Origin: Winogradskyella tangerina
Lineage (GTDB): Bacteria; Bacteroidota; Bacteroidia; Flavobacteriales; Flavobacteriaceae
DNA length: 64,000 nucleotides
Reading direction: 5' to 3'
NCBI RefSeq assembly: GCF_003260205.1
Contig: NZ_QERF01000004.1
Span: 62,001-126,000, forward strand
In this document: positions 43,334 to 52,325 of the stretch, piece by piece
Layout of the letters: each line of letters starts with the position of its first letter
Numbering within the stretch: the first letter of the stretch is position 1
Notes under the pieces: generated by a model
Databases searched by the model: none
The model's input: the letters and a program-made list of their open reading frames with translations, nothing else
What the model was told of the DNA's origin: nothing
Program-made: the position numbers and the translations under genes

Positions 43334-44143
43334 TCAGTGCTTCCTCAGATAATATTTACCTTGTTTGAGTTTCTTTCGTTTTTGACCTTTGAACACAAAA
43401 GGGATGGAATTGCCACCAGATTTATACATTACAAGATGAAGGTGTGGTGTCGTCGTAAAACCGGTCATACCTGAGATAGCAATGGATTGACCAATGGTCA
43501 CTTTATCACCTACCTCTACCAATGAACCTTCAAAATCTAAATGAACATAATGGGCCATGGTACCATCATCGTGCAGTATTAAGACTTTGTTTCCTTTATC
43601 AACACATTTTCGGGTTTTGCAGTATTCATTAGAATCTTCTTTAACGAAAAATACAATGCCATCTCTCACAGCAGTAATGGTATCACCGACTTTCATACCG
43701 AAATCAATGGCATATTGTGAATGTGGTTGATTATGCGAAAACTTCCCGCCGAAAGATTGAATGATCTTATATTTCTTCCCCTTTGGATAAGGTAAATTAT
43801 AACGAAAATCTTTGTCATAGTCAGTCGTAGGGTCACCAAAATTGCCTTTAAATTTTATGAAGGAATTTGAGTCTACTTTCGAGGTATCCTTAACTTTTTC
43901 AATTGGAATTACCAACGCATGTTTCAAAGTATCTTGATGTTGTAGTATACCATAAGGCTTCACTTTCACATAGGATTTGGTAGAATCTAAGGCATTTAAT
44001 TTCAGCTCTAAAGGCGCATAGAATGGATTGATATAATCGAGGTATACCGAATCATTGGCAATTTCCTTATGTGTTTTTATCGTTTGCCCATAAGACCAAC
44101 CGATGGTTAGCACCATTATAAGTACAAATAATAGCTTTTTCAT
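43334..44143 (-). CDS. M23-family metallopeptidase
   Basis: A 269-residue secreted LytM-type protein: signal peptide to about SYGQ at 20, then a 100-residue beta-rich spacer, then the M23 domain. Zinc ligands are visible in HSQYAIDFG (His and Asp) and HLHLVMY (HxH), with the second histidine block in AHYVHLDFEG. The motif is complete, so it is probably an active peptidoglycan endopeptidase or a related hydrolase. It is encoded opposite and between the two carboxypeptidase-regulatory paralogs. Confidence 0.9.
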   Translation of the reverse strand: MKKLLFVLIMVLTIGWSYGQTIKTHKEIANDSVYLDYINPFYAPLELKLNALDSTKSYVKVKPYGILQHQDTLKHALVIPIEKVKDTSKVDSNSFIKFKGNFGDPTTDYDKDFRYNLPYPKGKKYKIIQSFGGKFSHNQPHSQYAIDFGMKVGDTITAVRDGIVFFVKEDSNEYCKTRKCVDKGNKVLILHDDGTMAHYVHLDFEGSLVEVGDKVTIGQSIAISGMTGFTTTPHLHLVMYKSGGNSIPFVFKGQKRKKLKQGKYYLRKH

Positions 44144-44195
44144 GGGGTTATAGCTTCATTTTTAATTACATTTATAAAGATAATTATTTAGGTTT

Positions 44196-44573
44196 ATGAA
44201 TGCTGGATTCCTTAAACAAATTCATCCTGTTCTACCCGTTAAAAGTGTCACAAAAGCTGTTGATTATTATGTAAATAATCTGGGTTTTAAATTGGCCTTT
44301 ACCGATACTACAAGTGATAATGGTTATGCTGGGGTTTCGAGAGATGCTATCGAAATTCATTTGCAATGGCATGATGAAAAAGAATGGGTTATTGGGGTAG
44401 ATCGCCCAATGTTGCGAATTTATGTCGAAAATATTGAACAATTATTTGAAGAGTACAAGACCAAAAATGTCTTTCATGAGCGGACTTCATTGAAGAAAAT
44501 GATTTGGGGTACCGAAGAATTTGCATTTTATGATCTGTATGGAAATGGTTTAACATTTTATAAAGATTTATAA
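44196..44573 (+). CDS. VOC superfamily protein (bleomycin-resistance-like)
   Basis: A 125-residue single VOC domain: HPVLPVKSVTKAVDYYVNNLGF at the start and FAFYDLYGNGLTFYKDL at the end frame the fold. The metal-site residues are not all convincing, so a binding protein rather than an enzyme is possible. It sits between the M23 gene (divergent) and paralog B of the carboxypeptidase-regulatory pair, 55 bases from the latter. Confidence 0.85.
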   Translation: MNAGFLKQIHPVLPVKSVTKAVDYYVNNLGFKLAFTDTTSDNGYAGVSRDAIEIHLQWHDEKEWVIGVDRPMLRIYVENIEQLFEEYKTKNVFHERTSLKKMIWGTEEFAFYDLYGNGLTFYKDL

Positions 44574-44628
44574 GCGGGAAAAGGAATAATTTTTGATGTA
44601 AAAACCGTAAGAACCAACACAGAATTTT

Positions 44629-46167
44629 ATGCGTAAAATTTCAACTCTACTTTTTGTTTTCCTACTGAGTTTTATTTCGTTTGGTCAGGAAACCTCAGAA
44701 ATTATTTGTCGAGTTATAGATGAGGAATTAAAGTTTCCGGTTTCGTATGCTACGGTACAAATTTCAAATTCGAGCAAAGGAACAATTGCCAATATTGACG
44801 GTGATTTTAGAATTCCCTTAAAATTTAGAGCAGAAAAGAAAACGATCATCATTAGTAGTATAGGTTATGAAACCCTCGAAGTTGAACTTGAAACGCTAAG
44901 TCCAACGGAACTCAATATTATAGAAATTACCGCCAAAACTGAAGAGCTCGATCAGGTACTTATTAAATCTACAACACCTGCAAAACGTTATAATATTTCG
45001 CCTTACAGTATCGTAAAGAAAGCTATTATCAATATTCCAAAAAACCACCCTACCTCACAATATTCTAAGATAGGCTATTACCGCGATTATCAGATTGTGA
45101 GGGGGAGATATTACAATCTTAACGAAGCCATTATAGAGACTTTTGATGCAGGATTTCAGACCGATGTGATAATGGGTCAGTACAATCAAAGTGCGTTATA
45201 TAGTTATGTAGAGAATACGGAATTTTTAAGAGACCCAAACCTATTATTGCCTTATGATGGAAAACGGAAGTTTATTAATAATACAGACCTTTCAGCACAG
45301 GGCGGCAATGAATTAGGCATTTTGAATATTCATAACCCGATAAGAAATTTCGAGCAACTTGGTTTCTCGTTCGTCTATGTGTTTAAAAAGAAATTTTTAG
45401 ATAATCATGAATTAACAGATATTAAAAAAGTCTATCTCAACGATGATGTTCTTTTCGAAATTACCTTCAAGGCGAAACAATCATTAACCAAAGCAAGCCA
45501 TAAGGCCTCTGGTAAAATTTACATTGCACAATCAGATTATGCGATTCATAAATTCACCTACAAGGTATTCGAAATAAAAATAGATGATCCTTTGTTTGAA
45601 GTAGAAATTGAGTACAAAAAGAAAAACGACCTTATGTACTTAAATTATATCACTTTCAATAATCAATTCATAATAAATGACAATTATAAATTCGATGTAA
45701 ATACTATTGAATATGATAATACTGAACAAGCTTTTTTAGTACATTTTAATAGAGAAGTTAATCCGGCAACACTAGATAGAAAGGATTTTAAATTCAGATT
45801 CAACAAGAAAAAAATGATGGTTAAAAGTGTTGAACTTAAGGATTCTGTCACGGCAAAGGTGGCTATTGAAGAATGGTCACTGCCTGAAGTTGATGAGAAC
45901 ACAGATATGTCACAGTTCAATTATAAGATTAAAAACATCTATGATATTACGAACAGAAAACTATACGATTCGCCAAAAATCGTTGGATTTCAATTTAGAG
46001 AGTTTTTTGTGCAGGAAGTTTTTGAAGACAAGGCGCTCAATGAAGACGTCACCTTTATCAATAAGTTTAGACCTTTATCTGAGGCCAAAATAAATGAGTT
46101 GGAAATGACCAAGAATTATTGGTTAAACACACCGTTGAAGCAAACACGGCAATCCCTTAGACCTTAA
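44629..46167 (+). CDS. Carboxypeptidase-regulatory-like domain protein, paralog B
   Basis: A 512-residue secreted protein, clearly related to the gene at 41752. The signal peptide ends near SFGQ (about 23). The beta-sandwich domain covers about 26-112 (VSYATVQISNSSKGTIANID). The long C-terminal region shares MYLNYITFNN, YYRDYQI or YRDYQI and FQFREFFVQEVF with paralog A. Both also contain a conserved GGNEL...LNVHDAIRN or LNIHNPIRN segment. The gap between the two copies holds two unrelated genes, so the duplication is old. The role is unknown. It converges with the DUF6090 gene, whose stop lies 1 base away. Confidence 0.8.
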   Translation: MRKISTLLFVFLLSFISFGQETSEIICRVIDEELKFPVSYATVQISNSSKGTIANIDGDFRIPLKFRAEKKTIIISSIGYETLEVELETLSPTELNIIEITAKTEELDQVLIKSTTPAKRYNISPYSIVKKAIINIPKNHPTSQYSKIGYYRDYQIVRGRYYNLNEAIIETFDAGFQTDVIMGQYNQSALYSYVENTEFLRDPNLLLPYDGKRKFINNTDLSAQGGNELGILNIHNPIRNFEQLGFSFVYVFKKKFLDNHELTDIKKVYLNDDVLFEITFKAKQSLTKASHKASGKIYIAQSDYAIHKFTYKVFEIKIDDPLFEVEIEYKKKNDLMYLNYITFNNQFIINDNYKFDVNTIEYDNTEQAFLVHFNREVNPATLDRKDFKFRFNKKKMMVKSVELKDSVTAKVAIEEWSLPEVDENTDMSQFNYKIKNIYDITNRKLYDSPKIVGFQFREFFVQEVFEDKALNEDVTFINKFRPLSEAKINELEMTKNYWLNTPLKQTRQSLRP

Positions 46168-46890
46168 TTACTCGGCAGACAATCGTTCGTCTATTTGTCT
46201 TATGAGCTCGTCAGCATTGATCTTATGGGTTCTAATGAATTTTGCATGATTCTGACTTGCAAGAATAAAATTAGAAGCAACACGATTTCGGTAATCTACA
46301 GATTCACCAAAATAAAATTTCATCTCATCGGTAAACCGTCCTTGCATCCAATCTACAAACCAGGTTTTATTTTTGAAATACTCTAGATTTTTCAGGGTTT
46401 CAGATTTTACAAAGTCATTACTTTGATCTATCATATCTGTCATGGTTTTATAAAACTGAAGAATATTACTTTGAAGGGTATCAGTTTTTTTAGAGTCTAA
46501 TTCTTCAAAATTCTTTAGCATATTATAACCCTTATCCTGAATCACTAACGGCTGATATAGTGTAGTGATACTTCTACAAAGCATACAAGATTCAATAGTA
46601 TTAGCATCATAATCTTTATTAATGATCTTGTTGCTGTATTTATTGATAGAGTCGTAAAACTGTAATATGGGCTGGGCTCTTAAGGTATCGGCAGCGAGGT
46701 CTGTTTTTACGGTTTGCAGAATAGAACGCAGTTGCATATTCTTTTTGCGTTCTTCATTCCAATTGTTTACTTGCAATGCCAATAAAATACCTATCATTAC
46801 AAGGGCTATTTCACCTATTGCATAAATTAAATAGCTACTCCACTTATTTGAGAAGAACTTTCTCCTTACTTTTCTTAGAACGCTTATCAT
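46168..46890 (-). CDS. DUF6090 membrane protein
   Basis: A 240-residue protein. The first 45 residues hold one membrane segment after a basic start (FFSNKWSSYLIYAIGEIALV, then MIGILLALQVNNWNEERK), the hallmark of DUF6090. The rest is a mostly helical extracytoplasmic domain. Its ATG overlaps by four bases the TGA of the 41-residue membrane protein before it, and that gene in turn overlaps the S9 peptidase stop, so all three are translationally coupled. The function is unknown. Confidence 0.88.
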   Translation of the reverse strand: MISVLRKVRRKFFSNKWSSYLIYAIGEIALVMIGILLALQVNNWNEERKKNMQLRSILQTVKTDLAADTLRAQPILQFYDSINKYSNKIINKDYDANTIESCMLCRSITTLYQPLVIQDKGYNMLKNFEELDSKKTDTLQSNILQFYKTMTDMIDQSNDFVKSETLKNLEYFKNKTWFVDWMQGRFTDEMKFYFGESVDYRNRVASNFILASQNHAKFIRTHKINADELIRQIDERLSAE

Positions 46891-47012
46891 AGGCCGTTTT
46901 CGTTTTCTTCTTTATTTTTTTGCTTCATTTGAATGTATTTGGTCACCAAGCGTACACCTAATCTCGCAAAGAGAATTACGGCAATGACCATTACTATATC
47001 AAATCCAGTCAT
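46887..47012 (-). CDS. 41-residue single-pass membrane protein
   Basis: A short open frame from the ATG at 47012 to the TGA at 46887. The protein begins MTGFDIVMVIAVILFARLGV and ends with a charged tail of Lys, Glu and Asn (QKNKEENENG). It has one membrane segment (about 4-19). The ATG overlaps the S9 peptidase TAA by one base (TAATG) and the stop overlaps the DUF6090 ATG (ATGA), so both ends are linked to neighbouring genes. That arrangement makes a random open frame unlikely. It is not a known family to me. Confidence 0.72.
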   Translation of the reverse strand: MTGFDIVMVIAVILFARLGVRLVTKYIQMKQKNKEENENGL

Positions 47013-49708
47013 TATTCTTTAATTACTCTTATACCTGCGTAATCACTTTTTATTTCAGCCGTATTACCACTATCAACATAGTCGTAAGCCGAATAGCCAT
47101 ATGTACCGCCATCATAGTATTCGGCAACATTTCCTCCAAGGTCATAAATTTCAGCATCGCCTATTTTTGTAGATTTGAAGTGTCCTACTTCAAGCATTAA
47201 ATAAGGGTTTTTATCGAGAAGCTTCACTTTTAACTTTTCATAGTCGCTCGGTACCATTTTGTAACCCGCCCAATAGTTAAGGACGTTTTCATTTGGCGCT
47301 ATTTTCTGCGCCTTTTTATGAAATGATTTACCTTCATTACTATTAGGTAATCTATAAGTGTTACCCGTTAATTGAGACAACCAACTCACGTAGTTTTGGG
47401 CATCGTTTAGTGAAACAACTGCAGGGTGATTATCTTTTCCTGCCTCATAAGTGTGATTATTTTTGTATGATTTATACTGTGCATTTGTAACTTCAAAACG
47501 TGCTATGGCAATCGAATCTTTTTTTACCAATACAGTTTCAGGAATGAGTGTGTTATTATGCATATCTCCATAAAGACCATTATTCTGTTTCATGGATTGT
47601 AACTTCATAATATGGTCTAACGGACTTCCTTTTTTAAATGCTTCGTTATCGGTGTTGGGTTTATTTAGTAAGTAGGTATCGATCCATTGAATTTCTTCCT
47701 TCATTTTACGTAATTGATGGGTAATCTTTCCTAAACCGTGTGGTTGCCCAGGAAACCATAAGAAACGTACAGGTGTCTTTCCAACTTGTTGTAGCCCTCT
47801 ATAATATTCCCAACCTTGATCTCTTGGTACAGCTCTATCTGCACTACCGTGAAAAATAATTGTCGGTGTTTTAATTTTTTCAATTTCGAAGAGTGGCGAC
47901 TTCAATATATAGTTTTCGTTATAGGATTTTCCGTCGACATCATCCCACGGTGCGCCACCAAAGTAATGCTGATCAAAACTTACTCCAAACCTACAGGTTC
48001 CATAATCTGAAGTCCAGTTCACATCACCGGCTCCGGGTGCTGCCACCTTGAACATATCTGGGTAGCGTACTGTGAGCATGGTGGTAATAATGGCACCATT
48101 AGACCAACCCATGGTACCCAATTGCTCTTTATCTACCTTTCCGTCCTTAACTAATACATCTATACCTTTCACGATGTCTTCCATCTCTGGTTCGTAGTAA
48201 TTCTCTTTAATGCTTTCTACATAAGATAAACCGTGATTTGCAGAACCGTGATAATTAGGTTTTAGTACAAACATTCCTCGCTGAGCCAACAGATTAGGGT
48301 AGGTGCTCCAACGCTCAGACCATGAATCGAGATCCTGACTGGCTGGTCCGCCATGAATAGATAACATTAAAGGATATTTTTTGCCTTCAACATAATTTTC
48401 AGGATAGTATAAAATACCAGTTACTTCTTCATTTTTATAACCTTTCCAAACCATTACTTCACTCTTAGTAATGCTCTTTTTGGCCAGCTCTGTATTGAGC
48501 TTTATCAATTCATTTTCATTTGAAAACTTGTGCTCTTTTAGATCTGAAACAAGAAAACTTGGTAAACGTGATGCTGTTGAGTAGGTGTATAATACTTTAC
48601 TGCCATCTTCAGAAACAGTACCTATTGAAACATGATCATTTTTTTCACCTAAGTCAATCTTCTTTTTAGTCCATGAATTTCCATTCTTTTTATAGTAGGC
48701 TAATCGTCTTGTAGCTCTGTTGGCAAGAGATACAATGATATCATTGCCAACCGTATGATAGCCACCGGCATGACCAAGTTCCCAATCTAGATTTACTTTT
48801 GAATGGCGCATTGATGCCAAATCAAAATAGTACAATTCATTTATTCCTGCTCCGTTATATTTTGGGTTTGAACCAAATTCAGATGAAAAATAAAACCCTT
48901 TATGATCTTCAGTAAATCTGAAACCATAAGTTGGATATCCAAAATCTGTAAGTATTCTGGTGATTTCACCAGTTTCTAAATTTTTTAAATATTGATAAGG
49001 GTCGAGTTGGGCATCCGTTGCAAATGCAATATTACGCTGTTCGCCATAGATCAACCACTTTCCATCTTTAGAAATTTGATAACCCGATAATGGTTTTTTA
49101 TTGTTTGTAAGACGCTTCACCGATTTATCTTTTAGACTAAATGCATACACATGATTCGGTTTCCAGTGCAGTGAATCTTCAACAACTATTACATTATCTT
49201 TTTTCTCTTCATTTTTTATGTCATATAAGGTCTTACCATCGTTAGATTGAAACAAAAGCGTTTTATCATCTTTCCATTGAAGGCCAGAAATTCCATTTTT
49301 AAACTCTTTTACCTCTTGGGCTTCACCACCGTAGATGCTCAGCTTCCATAGTTTTTTCCCTTTATCTCGAGTTGAAAGAAAGTAGACATATTCGCCATCC
49401 TTTGAAAAGATCGGGCTGTAATCATTGTCTTTACCATTTGTAAGTTGAATGGTTTTATACTTGCCCGCATTTACAATATCTAAACGTGTGAGATAAATAT
49501 CTGAAACAAATCGATCCTTGTCTTTGACTGCCTTGCGCTTAGTCCAAACCACCATGGTGTTATCTGGTGAAAATGAAGCAGACCTCACATATTCAGTGTT
49601 GATAATATCTTCTGGCGTCCACCTAGACGGATCAGTTGCATTTTGTGCAGAAAGTGAAAATAAAAATGAAATCGAGACTACAAAAAGGAGCAATTTTGGT
49701 TTGGTCAT
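47012..49708 (-). CDS. S9 prolyl-oligopeptidase fused to an FGE-like domain
   Basis: An 898-residue secreted protein (signal peptide to about LSAQ at 22). A beta-propeller (about 40-400) with DPP IV-type repeats precedes an alpha/beta hydrolase domain of family S9. The catalytic triad is Ser536 in GWSNG, Asp624 in GSADR and His657 in QPHGL. After the peptidase, residues 710-898 form an FGE/SUMF1-like domain (IARFEVTNAQYKSY, WLSQLTGNTYRLPN, DLGGNVAEYYDGGT), with no cysteine. A formylglycine enzyme needs active-site cysteines, so this domain is probably a binding module. It heads a three-gene overlapping operon with the 41-residue and DUF6090 proteins. Confidence 0.88.
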   Translation of the reverse strand: MTKPKLLLFVVSISFLFSLSAQNATDPSRWTPEDIINTEYVRSASFSPDNTMVVWTKRKAVKDKDRFVSDIYLTRLDIVNAGKYKTIQLTNGKDNDYSPIFSKDGEYVYFLSTRDKGKKLWKLSIYGGEAQEVKEFKNGISGLQWKDDKTLLFQSNDGKTLYDIKNEEKKDNVIVVEDSLHWKPNHVYAFSLKDKSVKRLTNNKKPLSGYQISKDGKWLIYGEQRNIAFATDAQLDPYQYLKNLETGEITRILTDFGYPTYGFRFTEDHKGFYFSSEFGSNPKYNGAGINELYYFDLASMRHSKVNLDWELGHAGGYHTVGNDIIVSLANRATRRLAYYKKNGNSWTKKKIDLGEKNDHVSIGTVSEDGSKVLYTYSTASRLPSFLVSDLKEHKFSNENELIKLNTELAKKSITKSEVMVWKGYKNEEVTGILYYPENYVEGKKYPLMLSIHGGPASQDLDSWSERWSTYPNLLAQRGMFVLKPNYHGSANHGLSYVESIKENYYEPEMEDIVKGIDVLVKDGKVDKEQLGTMGWSNGAIITTMLTVRYPDMFKVAAPGAGDVNWTSDYGTCRFGVSFDQHYFGGAPWDDVDGKSYNENYILKSPLFEIEKIKTPTIIFHGSADRAVPRDQGWEYYRGLQQVGKTPVRFLWFPGQPHGLGKITHQLRKMKEEIQWIDTYLLNKPNTDNEAFKKGSPLDHIMKLQSMKQNNGLYGDMHNNTLIPETVLVKKDSIAIARFEVTNAQYKSYKNNHTYEAGKDNHPAVVSLNDAQNYVSWLSQLTGNTYRLPNSNEGKSFHKKAQKIAPNENVLNYWAGYKMVPSDYEKLKVKLLDKNPYLMLEVGHFKSTKIGDAEIYDLGGNVAEYYDGGTYGYSAYDYVDSGNTAEIKSDYAGIRVIKE

Positions 49709-49747
49709 AATTACGATTGTTTGGATTATTAATTTTGGAGGTTAAAT

Positions 49748-50935
49748 TTACAAATAACTCAGCCACCATTTGTCTTTATTACCGAGTTTGTATTTCATAT
49801 ATCTATTGCAAATAGGATATAATAAAATGATCACGACGAACCAAACGAGATATGATACCCATAAATCGAAACCGATATTAAAAAGGTACCCACTTTTAAA
49901 ACGATCAACGGTTAATATTAACTCTTTCCAGTCTTCGCCCAGAATAACAAGTCCGACCATGCCAATTAAGTGAATAACATAAAGATGAATGATGTAATAG
50001 AAGAACGGGACACGCCCAAAAACGACCATTATATTGGTGAATTTATTCTTTACAGACTCTATGGCATACAGAAAGATCAATGCAGGTCCTAGCGTCATTA
50101 AAATGTATATGAGTGATGGTGGATATTTTGTAGCATTGAAAAATGAAATAACAGTATAAGCTGTGCTATCTTGAGTTTCCCAAGGTGTTAAGTTGCCGTA
50201 TACATTGATCATACGTAAAACGAAGAATAATACTATAGCACCAAGACCCAGTCTGAGCAACCATTTTTTTCTTATCGCAGGGTCAAAATCTTTGTTATAA
50301 AGTTGCCCGAAGCAATAGCCTAAGGTCATAAGGCCTAACCATGGTAAAAATGGATAAGCTATAGCAAGCATTCCTTCCCCATTATTAATAACCTGAAAAT
50401 TAAATTGATGTACATAATACCATAACATGGCCAGAGGTTCTGTGCCTGATTGGGTGATTCCGTCCAACATATTATGCCCAAATACAATTATAAGTCCTAG
50501 TACTAATAAGATTCTCTTTTGTAGGAATATCAATGCCGATAAGAAGATCATACAGACGCCAATGGCCCATATCACCTGAAATATGTGGACACTAAGTGAA
50601 ATATCGAAGGTCCAAGAAAAATTAACAACGGTCAATTCTATAAAGATAAGCCAGAGCCCTCGGGTAAATAGAAATTTTGATAATTGCTTTTTTGTTTTTT
50701 TTCTTCCGTACAAAAAAGCTGAAGTCCCAGCCAGAAAAACAAACACCGGAGCACAAAAATGAGTGATCCATCTTGTGAAGAAAAGAAAAGGAGTCGTGGT
50801 TTCTAAATCGGTAGGATCTACAAACATATAACCTGTATTTGTATAATCCCTTACGTGATCTAAGGCCATTATTACCATGACCAAGCCTCTCAGAATATCT
50901 ATAGATTCAATTCTGGTTGATTTAATTGATGACAT
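49748..50935 (-). CDS. DUF1624-type membrane acyltransferase (HGSNAT-like)
   Basis: A 395-residue polytopic membrane protein with about ten segments. The opening RIESIDILRGLVMVIMALDH and the second-segment WITHFCAPVFVFLAGTSAFL match the heparan-alpha-glucosaminide N-acetyltransferase-like (DUF1624) family, whose histidine is used in acetyl transfer across the membrane. The substrate here is unknown; modification of cell-surface sugars is plausible. It is transcribed in the same direction as the S9 gene, 39 bases upstream of it, and may be the first gene of that operon. Confidence 0.85.
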   Translation of the reverse strand: MSSIKSTRIESIDILRGLVMVIMALDHVRDYTNTGYMFVDPTDLETTTPFLFFTRWITHFCAPVFVFLAGTSAFLYGRKKTKKQLSKFLFTRGLWLIFIELTVVNFSWTFDISLSVHIFQVIWAIGVCMIFLSALIFLQKRILLVLGLIIVFGHNMLDGITQSGTEPLAMLWYYVHQFNFQVINNGEGMLAIAYPFLPWLGLMTLGYCFGQLYNKDFDPAIRKKWLLRLGLGAIVLFFVLRMINVYGNLTPWETQDSTAYTVISFFNATKYPPSLIYILMTLGPALIFLYAIESVKNKFTNIMVVFGRVPFFYYIIHLYVIHLIGMVGLVILGEDWKELILTVDRFKSGYLFNIGFDLWVSYLVWFVVIILLYPICNRYMKYKLGNKDKWWLSYL

Positions 50936-50980
50936 GTGTCTTTTTTTAGAATTAAAAGACTTGAGGTTAGCCTAAAGGTA

Positions 50981-51009
50981 TAAAAAAAGCGTTGCACACG
51001 GCAACGCTT
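50981..51009 (-). terminator. Intrinsic terminator of lysA
   Basis: A 9-base stem (50987-50995 with 51001-51009) with a 5-base loop and, on the reverse strand, a T run. It follows the lysA stop by 5 bases. Confidence 0.85.
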
Positions 51010-51014
51010 ATCTT

Positions 51015-52220
51015 TTAAATAGCAATTTCTACTTGATTATGAATAATATCCTCAAAGGTTTCTCTTTTTCTTATGAGATGTGATTTGCCTTTATATATAA
51101 GAACTTCTGCGGGTCGGTAGCGCGAATTATAATTACTTGCCATAGTAAAGCAATACGCGCCAGCATTTTTGAAACATAAAATGTCGCCTTCATTGATTTC
51201 GTTAATACGCCTGTTGTTTGCAAAAGTGTCTGTTTCACAGATGTAGCCCACAACAGAATAGAAGCGTTCTCTTCCGGTTGGATTTGAAATATTAACGATG
51301 TCGTGCTGAGAACCGTATAGCATTGGTCTTATTAAATGATTAAATCCAGAATCGACCTGTGCAAAAACAGTAGAAGTGGTTTGTTTAACAACATTCACTT
51401 TTGCAAGAAATACACCTGCCTCACTTACTAAAAACTTACCAGGTTCAAAAGCCAAGGTCAATTCTTTACCGTATTCTTTGCTGAATTCATTAAATCGTTT
51501 TGAAAGCTTTTTGCCTAATTCTTCAATATTGGTTTCAATATCTCCTGCTTTGTAAGGCACTTTAAATCCAGATCCAAAATCAATGAAATCGAGATTGGGG
51601 AAATTTTTTGCCGTTTCGAATAAGATCTCACTTGCATAAAGAAAGACGTCGATATCTAAGATATCACTACCTGTATGCATATGAATGCCGTTAATGTTCA
51701 TTCCTGTGTTTTCAACAATTCGAAGTAACAGCGGAATCTGATGAATGGAAATCCCAAATTTACTATCGATATGTCCAACAGAAATATTGGTATTACCACC
51801 TGCCATGACATGAGGATTTATTCTTATGCAAACAGGAATTTTAGGGTGTTTTGTTCCGAATTGTTCTAAGATCGAAAGGTTGTCGATATTGATCTGAACA
51901 CCTAGCTTGGCGACATTTTCTATTTCTTCAAGTGATACGCCATTTGGTGTGAATATGATATCTTCAGGCTTGAAACCCGCTTTCAAACCTAATTGTACCT
52001 CCTGAATGGAAACTGTATCTAAACCAGATCCTAAGGAATTGAATAATTTCAAAACTGAAATATTAGAAAGTGCTTTTACGGCATAATTCAGCCTTAAACT
52101 ATTCACATTTTTAAAAGCTTTGGTCAATCGTTTGTATTGCGCAGTAATTTTATCGGCATCATAAACATACACCGGACTCCCATATTCCTTTGCAATCTGT
52201 AATAAAGTTGTATTATCCAT
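51015..52220 (-). CDS. lysA: Diaminopimelate decarboxylase
   Basis: A 401-residue fold-type III PLP enzyme that makes lysine from meso-diaminopimelate. The PLP lysine is Lys49 in NYAVKAL. Other features are the substrate-side HMHTGSD, EPGKFLVSEAG for phosphate binding, and CETDTFA near 330 for the other subunit's active site. The length is normal. It is divergent from the ACT-domain gene across 105 bases holding a -7 box for each. A clear terminator follows, so it is monocistronic. Confidence 0.94.
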   Translation of the reverse strand: MDNTTLLQIAKEYGSPVYVYDADKITAQYKRLTKAFKNVNSLRLNYAVKALSNISVLKLFNSLGSGLDTVSIQEVQLGLKAGFKPEDIIFTPNGVSLEEIENVAKLGVQINIDNLSILEQFGTKHPKIPVCIRINPHVMAGGNTNISVGHIDSKFGISIHQIPLLLRIVENTGMNINGIHMHTGSDILDIDVFLYASEILFETAKNFPNLDFIDFGSGFKVPYKAGDIETNIEELGKKLSKRFNEFSKEYGKELTLAFEPGKFLVSEAGVFLAKVNVVKQTTSTVFAQVDSGFNHLIRPMLYGSQHDIVNISNPTGRERFYSVVGYICETDTFANNRRINEINEGDILCFKNAGAYCFTMASNYNSRYRPAEVLIYKGKSHLIRKRETFEDIIHNQVEIAI

Positions 52221-52243
52221 TGTTCATCTTCAAAATTGAATGG

Positions 52244-52251
52244 CAAACTTA
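52244..52251 (-). promoter_or_regulatory. Promoter -7 box of lysA
   Basis: On the reverse strand TAAGTTTG, 23 bases before the lysA ATG. Confidence 0.5.
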
Positions 52252-52293
52252 GACTTTAGTGGTAGTACTAGAAATTTATTGTCATATTTTTAC

Positions 52294-52301
52294 TAATTTT
52301 G
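52294..52301 (+). promoter_or_regulatory. Promoter -7 box of the ACT-domain gene
   Basis: TAATTTTG, 24 bases before the ATG at 52326. It is divergent from the lysA box, 42 bases away. Confidence 0.5.
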
Positions 52302-52325
52302 CACATATTGTTAAATAATTAACAC

